Assembly (NCBI GenBank): GCA_902476475.1
Contig: CABSDO010000029.1
Coordinates: 1-20,124, forward strand
Source: an uncultured Collinsella sp.
GTDB taxonomy: Bacteria > Actinomycetota > Coriobacteriia > Coriobacteriales > Coriobacteriaceae
Length of the DNA: 20,124 bases
Direction: 5' to 3'
Made by a program: the position numbers and the translations under genes. Shown in pieces: positions 13,657 through 20,124 of the stretch (positions are counted from its first letter, which is position 1; every line of letters starts with the position of its first letter). A model generated the notes under the pieces. That model was not told the DNA's origin. It saw nothing but the letters and a program-made list of their open reading frames with translations, and did not search any database.

Positions 13657-15111
13657 TTAACTCAAGTCCTCGCCATTTGATGCAATGACCTTTTGATACC
13701 AGCAGAAGCTGTCCTTTCGGTAGCGACCGAACGTGCCTTTGCCCGTATCATCGGCATCGACATAAACAAAGCCATAGCGCTTCTTCATCTGCCCCGTCGA
13801 GGCCGATACCAGATCGATACAGCCCCACGACGTGTATCCCATCAGATCAACACCGTCCTCGACAATTGCATCGCGTAGCGCAAGAATATGCCTGCGCAGG
13901 TAATCAATATGATACGCATCGTGGACTTTGCCGTCTTCCAGCGCATCGAGTCCGCCCACACCGTTCTCAGCGATAAAGAGCGGAAGATGGTAACGATCGT
14001 GGTAGCCGGCAAGCGTCACGCGCAAACCCAGCGCATCGATCTGCCATTTCCAGGCAGTCTCTTTATCCTTGAGGTACGGATTGCGCAGCGTCGGGAACAC
14101 GTTGCCCTCCGCCTTCTCAGCGATCACCTGGTCATCGGCGCACACCAAGCGCGAGCAATAGTACGAGAACGAGATGAAGTCGACGGTATGCTCGGCCAGA
14201 CACTCCGTATCGCCCGGCTCAAAGGGCACGTAAACACCCTCTTTCTCGAGCGCACGCAGCTTCCAAGTAGGATAGGCGCCCGCAGCCATCACGTCAGTGT
14301 AGAAGTAGCGGCCGCGGTCCTCCTCATACGCAAGCCATACGTCCTCGGGCGCACAACGGTACGGATAGGTCGCACCGGCAGCGATCATGCAACCCACCTT
14401 GTTTGCGGGATCGATCTTGTGCAGGATCTCGACGGCGCGAGCGCTCGCCATAAACATATGGTGCGAGAACGCCGCGGTCACGGCTGCACGGTCACGCTCA
14501 TCCTCGAGCGTGACGCCCGCGTTGAGATAGGACAGCGCCACACTGTTTATCTCGTTGAAGGTGAGCCAATAACGCACGAGGCCCTGGTACGCACGTCCGA
14601 CGGTCTCGACGTAGTGCGCATACCGCTCGATCATCTCTCGGCTTTGCCATCCACCATAGTGCTCGACCAGAGCCAACGGATAGTCGTAGTGCGACAGCGT
14701 CACGAGCGGCTCGATTCCGTGCTCGCGCAGCGCCTCGAATACCTGACGGTAAAACTCCAAGCCCTCACCGTTGGGCTCGGCCTCCATCCCTGTGGGAAAA
14801 ATACGGCTCCAACAAATTGAAAGACGCAGGCACTTAAAGCCCATCTCGGCAAAGAGCTCGACGTCCTCGCGCCAATGATGGAAGAAGTCGTTGCCCCAAC
14901 GGCATGGATACAGCCTATCCGGATCATCCACGGGCTTTTGCCTGCCAAACATCACATCCCAGCGGTCGGGACCCTGTGGAATCAGGTCGGAGTGCGACAT
15001 ACCGCGGCCGCCCTCGTTCCAGCCCCCTTCGGCCTGGTTGGCAGCGAGCGCGCCGCCCCACAAAAAGCCCTCGGGCATACCGGCAGCAGACGTTCTGTCA
15101 AAGTAACCCAT
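13657..15111 (-). CDS. GH1 6-phospho-beta-glucosidase
   Basis: A 484-residue cytosolic glycoside hydrolase of family 1. It should hydrolyse the 6-phospho-beta-glucoside delivered by the PTS, giving glucose 6-phosphate and glucose (or an aglycone). The family start GFLWGGALAANQAEGGW is present. E187 in TFNEINS is the acid/base and E382 in IAENGVGG the nucleophile. Near the end, SASTGQMKKRYGFVYVD carries the serine, lysine and tyrosine (about S437, K443, Y446) that bind the 6-phosphate and distinguish these enzymes from plain beta-glucosidases. It is full length. The ATG lies 1 nt after the IIC stop codon, with only a distant AAGGA, so translation is probably coupled to IIC. It is the last gene of the operon. 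Confidence 0.95.
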   Translation of the reverse strand: MGYFDRTSAAGMPEGFLWGGALAANQAEGGWNEGGRGMSHSDLIPQGPDRWDVMFGRQKPVDDPDRLYPCRWGNDFFHHWREDVELFAEMGFKCLRLSICWSRIFPTGMEAEPNGEGLEFYRQVFEALREHGIEPLVTLSHYDYPLALVEHYGGWQSREMIERYAHYVETVGRAYQGLVRYWLTFNEINSVALSYLNAGVTLEDERDRAAVTAAFSHHMFMASARAVEILHKIDPANKVGCMIAAGATYPYRCAPEDVWLAYEEDRGRYFYTDVMAAGAYPTWKLRALEKEGVYVPFEPGDTECLAEHTVDFISFSYYCSRLVCADDQVIAEKAEGNVFPTLRNPYLKDKETAWKWQIDALGLRVTLAGYHDRYHLPLFIAENGVGGLDALEDGKVHDAYHIDYLRRHILALRDAIVEDGVDLMGYTSWGCIDLVSASTGQMKKRYGFVYVDADDTGKGTFGRYRKDSFCWYQKVIASNGEDLS

Positions 15112-15112
15112 G

Positions 15113-16462
15113 CTACTCAGTATCCTTGGCAGAAGCTGCCGCGGCGTTCTCCTGCTCCTGTGCCAGGAGCTGGTTGTCGTACACCTTAAAGAACGGGTAC
15201 CAGACCACAGCCATGACCACGATCAAAACGATCGTAAATACCCAGATGCGCGGGTCGAGGCACTGGATAAAGCCCTGAACGAAGATGGGGAACGTGCCGC
15301 TCACCAAGATGTAGAAGTTAGAGACAAGACCCAGTGAAATTGCACCCCAATACAGCAGGGCCGAAATCATACCGCCCAGCACAAACGGAATCATGAGGAT
15401 CGGGTTGAAGATGATGGGTGCGCCAAAGATCGCGGGCTCGGAGATACGGAAGAAGCTCGGCACGATCGATGCCTTGCCAAATGCCTTGAGCTGCTGCGAC
15501 TTTGCCCTAAACGCGCAGAGCGCCACAAAAGAGAACGTATTGCCCGTGCCGCCGATGAGGTTGATGACCATCGACATGAGTACCGGGTGGAACTCAAGCG
15601 GCTGCCCAGCAGCGTAGAGCGAGGCGTTGGCAGCAAAGGCGGCAAGCGTGACCGGGGCGGTGATGGGCATCACGATCATGTTGCCGTGGACGCCAAAGCA
15701 CCAAAACAGCAGCGTCATGAAGCAGATAAGCAGTGCGCCGGGCACAGAGTCAACTGCGACGGAAAGCGGGGCAGCGAGCAGCTTCTCGATAACCGAGGGG
15801 ATGGACAGCGTGGGATCGATCATCTGGATCAGCAGGTTGCCACCAAAGAAGATGAGGATGTTGGCGAGCATAGGCACGATGGCGCCAAAGGTTTCGGACA
15901 AAAACGGCGGCACGCCATCGGGCATCTTGATGGTGATGCCCTTGGTCTGGCAGAAGCGCGTGACCTCGACGGAGACCAGGGCAACGATGATGGCAGTAAA
16001 CAGGCCCTGCGCACCCAGATAGGTGCAGGGGACCGCCTGGAGCACGGACTCATCAGCAAGCTGGTAGTAGGACGACGGCGCCGCGGCGATCAGGAACATC
16101 ACCAGCGAGGTCATACCGGCGTTAAGCTTGGGCATCTTGTAGGTGCCCGCCAGGTTATAGGCGATTGCGAACGTCACGATCACCGACAGTATGCCCATCG
16201 TCATGTTGAACGGGATGAGCAGCGTGAGCTTATTGGCCGTGGCAAAATCGAGCCAAGGGCCAAAGACGGACCAGAACCCGCCCCGCGCCACCAGGTCGGC
16301 CGTGACCGGCGGGTTGGCGATGATCATAAAGACGGCAGAGACCAAGATGAAGCTGATCGCGCTCATAAAGCCCTTTTGCATGGAGGCAAAGTGGCGCTCG
16401 GCGCCGCAGAAATTGGCAATAGGGGTCAGTTTTTCCTGAAGCAGGGTCATGAACTTTTCCAT
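15113..16462 (-). CDS. PTS lactose/cellobiose-family IIC permease
   Basis: A 449-residue membrane permease, about the usual length for cellobiose-type IIC proteins, with roughly 10 hydrophobic helices. It begins with the family's short amphipathic N-terminus (KLTPIANFCGAERHFASMQKGFM) and has the typical FWCFGVHGNMIV and NLIGGTGNTFSF segments. It imports the sugar while the IIB protein phosphorylates it. AGGAGG before the ATG overlaps the IIB stop codon, so the two are translated together. The downstream 6-phospho-beta-glucosidase favours cellobiose or a similar beta-glucoside as substrate; chitobiose cannot be excluded. Confidence 0.95.
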   Translation of the reverse strand: MEKFMTLLQEKLTPIANFCGAERHFASMQKGFMSAISFILVSAVFMIIANPPVTADLVARGGFWSVFGPWLDFATANKLTLLIPFNMTMGILSVIVTFAIAYNLAGTYKMPKLNAGMTSLVMFLIAAAPSSYYQLADESVLQAVPCTYLGAQGLFTAIIVALVSVEVTRFCQTKGITIKMPDGVPPFLSETFGAIVPMLANILIFFGGNLLIQMIDPTLSIPSVIEKLLAAPLSVAVDSVPGALLICFMTLLFWCFGVHGNMIVMPITAPVTLAAFAANASLYAAGQPLEFHPVLMSMVINLIGGTGNTFSFVALCAFRAKSQQLKAFGKASIVPSFFRISEPAIFGAPIIFNPILMIPFVLGGMISALLYWGAISLGLVSNFYILVSGTFPIFVQGFIQCLDPRIWVFTIVLIVVMAVVWYPFFKVYDNQLLAQEQENAAAASAKDTE

Positions 16463-16471
16463 GGTCGCCTC

Positions 16472-16765
16472 CTAGCCCAACAGCGACTGGGCGAGTGCCA
16501 GCACGTTGGCGGCGTTGCCCATGCCGTAGTCCTGTGCGGGGATGACCGCGGTCGGCTTACCGCTCCCCTGCTTGACGGTGTTGAGCTGGTAGGACACCTG
16601 CGGCCCCAAGAGCAGCACGTCATAATCGGCGCAGGTCTCCTGATACTCGCCGATACCCACCGCATCGATATCGAGCTCGATGCCGTTTTGCTCCGCGTAT
16701 TTCTCGAGTTTCTTCATCAGAATGCTTGTAGACAGGCCAGCTGCGCAAACAAGAAGGATCTTCAT
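16472..16765 (-). CDS. PTS lactose/cellobiose-family IIB component
   Basis: A 97-residue cytosolic phosphocarrier. It starts MKILLVCAAGLSTSIL, in which C7 is the phosphorylated cysteine of the CxxGxST loop. It takes phosphate from the IIA protein and passes it to the sugar bound by IIC. I chose the ATG at 16765, with GAAGGG upstream, because the conserved first strand begins there; the frame is open 25 codons further up but without family similarity. It lies 46 bp after the IIA gene and 9 bp before IIC. Confidence 0.94.
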   Translation of the reverse strand: MKILLVCAAGLSTSILMKKLEKYAEQNGIELDIDAVGIGEYQETCADYDVLLLGPQVSYQLNTVKQGSGKPTAVIPAQDYGMGNAANVLALAQSLLG

Positions 16766-16811
16766 AAGGGATTCCCTTCGCATTGATTGGTTGGATAGTC
16801 GCCGCACGCCG

Positions 16812-17138
16812 TTAGGCGTTCTTGGCTGCAGTGCGCTCATACAGGCAGATCAGCTCCTGCACGAGCTCCTGAGCAAGCATGGAGCACATGAGGTGGTCCT
16901 GAGCATGGACCAGCAACACATCCACCGACAGATGCTCGCCCGCCGCCTCGGTCGAAAGCAGCTGCGTTTGGATGTGGTGAGCTTTGATTCCCGCATCCTT
17001 TGACTGCTTCATGAGTTTGGCGGCAGCGTCAAAATCCCCCGCCTTTGCCTTTTCAAGGGCTTCGAAGGCAAGGCTGCGCGCCTCTCCCGCTGCAGCGACC
17101 AGCTGAAACGAAACCATCTCGGTTCCCTGATCGTCCAT
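16812..17138 (-). CDS. PTS lactose/cellobiose-family IIA component
   Basis: A 108-residue, mostly helical phosphocarrier that takes phosphate from HPr and gives it to IIB. The active-site motif VHAQDHLM is intact: H78 is the phosphorylated histidine, while D81 and H82 match the metal-binding residues known in lactose IIA, which works as a trimer. GAGGAG sits before the ATG. It is the first structural gene after the regulator, 115 bp behind it. Confidence 0.95.
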   Translation of the reverse strand: MDDQGTEMVSFQLVAAAGEARSLAFEALEKAKAGDFDAAAKLMKQSKDAGIKAHHIQTQLLSTEAAGEHLSVDVLLVHAQDHLMCSMLAQELVQELICLYERTAAKNA

Positions 17139-17253
17139 AACGGTCTCCTCTCCCGTGATGTTTGGTTTGTACTTGAATATTCGAAACGCCTATCTCCCAC
17201 CCGCAATCCTCGAGGTTTATTGCAGGCAGGCAGGGTTTTCGACAAAAGAAGCC
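17139..17253 (-). promoter_or_regulatory. Spacer before the PTS genes with a GAATATTC palindrome
   Basis: This gap holds an 8-bp perfect palindrome GAATATTC (17175-17182), extended by near-symmetric flanks (17173-17185). A weak promoter-like TTGCGG lies upstream on the minus strand. There is no T-run terminator behind the regulator gene. It is the natural place for activation of the PTS genes by the PRD regulator, but no defined site can be proved from sequence. Confidence 0.35.
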
Positions 17254-19149
17254 TTAAGCCGTATGCGCTTGCACAAGCGCCATCAGCTCATGCCAGGACC
17301 GGCGCTCGCGTAAGCGCTCGACCCCCTGGCGGTCCATAAAGATCTCAGCGAGCAGCGAGCTCAAGATCCGCGCCTCATCGCCGCCCGACCGGGCAAACGA
17401 CACCATAAAGACGATATCGACCTCATGGCCGTATTCGTCCCAAAGAATGGGATGTTCGAGCAGGCCCACGGTAACAAAGGCCTCGGCGCTCAAAGGATGC
17501 ATCCCGTGGGGCATGGCCACCCCATTGCCAAACGAGGTGGCACTCGCGCTCTCGCGCTCGGCAACCTCTTGGGCAAACTGGGCATCGACACGGCCGCTCT
17601 CGACGGCGCGCTCGGAGAGATATCGGAGAACGGCCTGCTTCGACGACGCCTCAACGCGGTTGAAGAACAGGGCACGGCTAAAGAAAGCGCTCAGGGAGTC
17701 CGATTGCGCAGCGTCATCACTCAGCACCTTGCGGATGGCGTTGACATCGCTCGTCTCCAAGAAGAAATCGGCCTCGCGGACGGGCACGGGCAACTTGACG
17801 TTGAGCGGCACCGTTGTGAACACGTAGTCGATGTGCGAAAAGTCGAGCGTTCCCACGCGGGCGACGTCGCATGTCTCAATCGACTCGATATACATACCAA
17901 ACTGCTTGCGGTACTGGTGCTCGAGCATACGGGCGCTTCCCGCTCCCGAGGCGCACACGATCAGGATGCGTTTGCGACGCGGCTGGTCGGCTTGCTGCTC
18001 GAGGGCCAGGGCAAATGCCATGGCGATGTAGCCGAGCTCCTCATCAGAGGGCTGGCTGCCAAAATGACGCTCGAGTACCTGCGAGGTGCCGGCCGCCATC
18101 GAATAGGCCAACGGAAACCTCGTCTTGATATCGGGCAGCATGGGGTTATCCATATGCATGTGATATTCAAGGCGATAGCCCAGAGGGCCAATATGCCGAG
18201 CAAGGTTCATGCGAAGTTCAAGATCGCTGCTAAAGTCAAACCTAAACTCATCGTTGACCGCACATACCATCTCGGAAGCGATCTCCCACATCTCGTCCGA
18301 GATAACGGCCGAGCCCTTCTCGGGCACGCCCGTGCCCCTGCCGAGCAAATGGATTGCGATAAAGGCAACCTCTTCTCGGGGCATGCTCACGCCCAGGGCA
18401 TCCTTGATGTTTGCGGCAATCTGGAAAGCCGCAGCGTATTCACGCGTTCCCTCCAGCTTTAAAACGTCCGATTCTGCAGCCGGGACATAGCAGCCCTGCT
18501 CGATGCGGCCAAGAGCGATGTAAAGATGCATGATGAGATTGCGGGATGCCAGCGAGCTCACCGTGACGGGCGAGGCAGTCAGGGCATCGTCCACGCATGC
18601 GGCGATGGCCCGCAGGCGCTCGGCGAGCTCTGCATCGTCGGTGTCGGGCAACACGGGCCTCACCAGCGAGGCCAGACACAGACGCCGTTGCGACTCCCCA
18701 CCCGCAACGCGGATTCCGTAGCGAGGGCGCTTTTCGAGCGTCAAGTCAAATTGGGCGAGTTTCTGCTCTACCAGACGCATGTCATTGGACAGAGTTCGCG
18801 CCGAAACGTAGAGTAAATCCGCATACTCCTCAATCGTCACCCACTGGGACCGCATGAGAAGGTCGTTAAGAAGGAAGGACACACGGCCGTCGCGCGTATC
18901 AGGAATGCCCGGATGGGCCAGAGCCGCACCGTCTAGCAAGCGAGCAAGCTCATCTGCATGTGCAACATCGATACGATATTGCCCTTTGCTGCCAACGATG
19001 CGTGCAACCCCCGCAAGCTTGTCGTTTGCGCGATGGATATAGTTTCTCACGGCGCGCTCGCTTACCTCGAGACGCTTGGCAAGCACCGCGACAGCGACAG
19101 GCTGAGCGTCCTCGATCATATTTACAAGCTGCTTGACGCGAGCATCCAT
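17254..19149 (-). CDS. PRD-containing transcriptional activator with EIIB and EIIA domains (LicR/ManR type)
   Basis: A 631-residue regulator. In order: helix-turn-helix (about 1-60), second winged helix (about 90-150), PRD1 (about 180-280), PRD2 (about 290-390), EIIB-like domain (about 393-480; C399 in IVCASGAGSA) and fructose/mannitol-type EIIA domain (about 490-631; H548 in GVAMPHG). Such proteins activate sugar operons, with activity tuned by PTS phosphorylation. PRD1 keeps both conserved histidines (H208, H267) and PRD2 keeps H319, but where PRD2 normally has a second histidine this protein has A378 (YIAMAFALAL). The ATG has AAGGAGGAGG upstream. The regulator most likely controls the PTS and beta-glucosidase genes directly downstream. 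It is DNA-binding rather than the RNA-binding antiterminator BglG type, because a helix-turn-helix and not a CAT domain leads. Confidence 0.93.
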   Translation of the reverse strand: MDARVKQLVNMIEDAQPVAVAVLAKRLEVSERAVRNYIHRANDKLAGVARIVGSKGQYRIDVAHADELARLLDGAALAHPGIPDTRDGRVSFLLNDLLMRSQWVTIEEYADLLYVSARTLSNDMRLVEQKLAQFDLTLEKRPRYGIRVAGGESQRRLCLASLVRPVLPDTDDAELAERLRAIAACVDDALTASPVTVSSLASRNLIMHLYIALGRIEQGCYVPAAESDVLKLEGTREYAAAFQIAANIKDALGVSMPREEVAFIAIHLLGRGTGVPEKGSAVISDEMWEIASEMVCAVNDEFRFDFSSDLELRMNLARHIGPLGYRLEYHMHMDNPMLPDIKTRFPLAYSMAAGTSQVLERHFGSQPSDEELGYIAMAFALALEQQADQPRRKRILIVCASGAGSARMLEHQYRKQFGMYIESIETCDVARVGTLDFSHIDYVFTTVPLNVKLPVPVREADFFLETSDVNAIRKVLSDDAAQSDSLSAFFSRALFFNRVEASSKQAVLRYLSERAVESGRVDAQFAQEVAERESASATSFGNGVAMPHGMHPLSAEAFVTVGLLEHPILWDEYGHEVDIVFMVSFARSGGDEARILSSLLAEIFMDRQGVERLRERRSWHELMALVQAHTA

Positions 19150-19211
19150 GTCCTCCTCCTTTCCCTGCGTCTAGTCTAACGCGGTAAAGAATGACACTCC
19201 ACGTCGCGCTC

Positions 19212-19229
19212 GTTCCGCCAACGCGGAAC
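19212..19229. promoter_or_regulatory. Palindrome upstream of the PRD regulator gene
   Basis: GTTCCGC and GCGGAAC are perfect 7-bp arms with a 4-nt centre, about 63 bp before the regulator ATG. It may be an operator or another small dispersed palindrome. No reliable promoter boxes are seen beside it. Confidence 0.35.
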
Positions 19230-19314
19230 AGGTTGCGGGGAGTCCAGCTGAACTTATAGGGAGCACGGAGAGAGGGCCCGAAAGCAATGCGTCGGTGTGA
19301 GATGCGCTTTCCGC

Positions 19315-19341
19315 AGTCATTGGGGACAGATTTAAATTAGT
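19315..19341. repeat. 27-bp half unit of the GGGGAC palindrome
   Basis: A left-half unit (AGTCATTGGGGACAGATTTA and on) placed directly before full copy B. The 20 bases TTTCCGCAGTCATTGGGGAC at 19308-19327 also occur at 13505-13524, so the match extends beyond the half unit. Confidence 0.75.
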
Positions 19342-19395
19342 AGTCATTGAGGACGTTCTTGTTTGACTAGTCGTTTAAGAACGTCCCCAATGACT
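19342..19395. repeat. 54-bp palindromic repeat, copy B
   Basis: The arms AGTCATTGAGGACGTTCTT and AAGAACGTCCCCAATGACT are 19-bp inverted repeats with one mismatch. Length and right half are the same as copy A at 13512, but the left half has become the mirror of the right half, which makes this copy a longer hairpin. Confidence 0.85.
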
Positions 19396-19402
19396 ACCCA
19401 CC

Positions 19403-19456
19403 CATCGGGGACTAGGTAAATAGCAAAAGCCCCGCAGTCGGAGCGGACTGCGGGGC
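19403..19456 (-). terminator. Terminator of the carbamate kinase gene with the shared 31-bp tail
   Basis: An 11-bp perfect stem (GCCCCGCAGTC with GACTGCGGGGC, 6-nt loop) is followed on the minus strand by TTTTGCTATTT. The first 31 bases of this interval are identical to the tail of the terminator behind the beta-glucosidase gene. Confidence 0.92.
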
Positions 19457-19476
19457 TCATGAAGAGAGGCTAGTTT

Positions 19477-19500
19477 GTGGGCGTCTTGTCTGGCGCCCAC
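19477..19500 (-). other. 3' untranslated hairpin of the carbamate kinase gene
   Basis: GTGGGCG and CGCCCAC form a perfect 7-bp stem with a 10-nt loop between the carbamate kinase stop and its terminator. There is no T-run. It may protect the mRNA 3' end. Confidence 0.45.
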
Positions 19501-19522
19501 GAGAGAGGCAATGGAGTAGAGG

Positions 19523-20124
19523 CTACTCGTGGATGCGGGTACCGGAGAGACCGGCCATGGTCTCGGCGGCCTTGTCCAGAGCACCGATGATGCAGGTGCG
19601 GCCCTTGCGGGAACGGGCGAACTTGATGGCAGCGCGGACCTTGGGCTCCATGGAACCCTTGCCGAACTGACCCTCGTCGGCCAGGCGCTCGGCCTCGTCG
19701 GCGGTGAGGTCCTCGAGCTCCTCCTGGTTGGGCTTGCCAAAGTTGATGGCGACATGCTCAACGGCGGTCAGCAGGAACAGGACGTCGGCGTCGCAGTCCT
19801 CGGCCAGCAGCTCGCCGCCCAGGTCCTTGTCGATGACGGCGGGGACGCCCTTGTAGCAGCCCTTGTTCTCGTAGTCGCGAACGACGGGGATGCCGCCGCC
19901 ACCGCAGGCGATGACGATGAACTCGTTGTCGAGCAGGTTGAGGATGGAGTCGGCCTCGACGATCTTCTTGGGGTCGGGGGAGGCCACGACGCGCCTCCAG
20001 CCGCGGCCGGAGTCCTCCACGAAGGTCATGTCGGGGTTCTCGGCCATGATCCCCCTGGCCTGCTCCTCGGTGTAGAACGGGCCGATGGGCTTGGTCGGGT
20101 TCCTGAACGCCGGGTCGTCCGGGT
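19523..20124 (-). CDS. arcC: Carbamate kinase, 5' end beyond the window
   Basis: The C-terminal 200 residues of a carbamate kinase of the amino acid kinase fold. The enzyme makes ATP from ADP and carbamoyl phosphate, the last step of arginine deiminase, agmatine or related ureido catabolism. Visible features are the NPTKPIGPFYTEEQA segment at the window edge, FIVIACGGGGIPVV, and the C-terminal GKGSMEPKVRAAIKFA with the SGTRI end. The frame runs off the right edge without a stop, so the ATG at 20047 (MAENPDM) is internal and not the start; intact carbamate kinases have about 310 residues. Codon choice is strongly biased (AAG, GAG, CTC, GGC), as in highly expressed genes. It has its own terminator, so it is separate from the PTS operon. 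Its pathway cannot be fixed without the upstream genes. Confidence 0.95.
   Translation of the reverse strand, partial: PDDPAFRNPTKPIGPFYTEEQARGIMAENPDMTFVEDSGRGWRRVVASPDPKKIVEADSILNLLDNEFIVIACGGGGIPVVRDYENKGCYKGVPAVIDKDLGGELLAEDCDADVLFLLTAVEHVAINFGKPNQEELEDLTADEAERLADEGQFGKGSMEPKVRAAIKFARSRKGRTCIIGALDKAAETMAGLSGTRIHE

Noticed and set aside
17139..17253. BglG-type RNA antiterminator site before the PTS genes
   Set aside because: No T-run terminator overlapping a second hairpin is present, and the regulator has DNA-binding helix-turn-helix domains rather than an RNA-binding CAT domain.

Overview
This window is about 20.1 kb of GC-rich bacterial chromosome. The gene families and style suggest a gut actinobacterium of the class Coriobacteriia, most likely Collinsella: LytTR two-component systems, a lactose/cellobiose-type PTS with a PRD regulator, carbamate kinase, strong AAGGAGG ribosome binding sites, GC-rich terminators, and many short GGGGAC/GTCCCC palindromes between genes. 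The genus is an inference; no rRNA or marker gene is present. Seventeen genes are called. Sixteen lie on the minus strand; only the C39-like peptidase is on the plus strand.

Reading in the direction of transcription (high to low coordinate), the right edge holds the 3' part of a carbamate kinase gene with its own terminator. Next comes a complete sugar operon: a PRD/EIIB/EIIA multidomain regulator, PTS IIA, IIB and IIC of the lactose/cellobiose family, and a GH1 6-phospho-beta-glucosidase. It should import and phosphorylate a beta-glucoside such as cellobiose, then hydrolyse it in the cytoplasm. A 448-bp intergenic region full of palindromic and tandem repeats separates it from the convergent C39-like peptidase.

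The middle holds an APC-family permease and a prolidase-like amidohydrolase, probably a pair for uptake and cleavage of an amino acid or peptide derivative. The left 9 kb holds two paralogous LytS/LytR-type two-component systems. One (kinase 7450-8841, regulator 6677-7411) is followed by a zinc-dependent phospholipase C-like protein and a UMF1-type MFS transporter. The other (kinase 1578-2921, regulator 789-1505) is preceded by, and overlaps by 4 bp, a GT2-type glycosyltransferase, and is followed by a small YfcE-like phosphodiesterase.

I found no wholly new multi-gene system. The most unusual material is the repeats. A 54-bp palindrome, its 27-bp half units and a shared 31-bp tail fused to a terminator occur behind both the beta-glucosidase and carbamate kinase genes. 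A separate degenerate 62-bp tandem repeat lies behind the C39 gene. Other points worth attention are the paired LytTR systems, the hairpins directly in front of both sensor-system operons, and the loss of one conserved PRD histidine in the sugar regulator.
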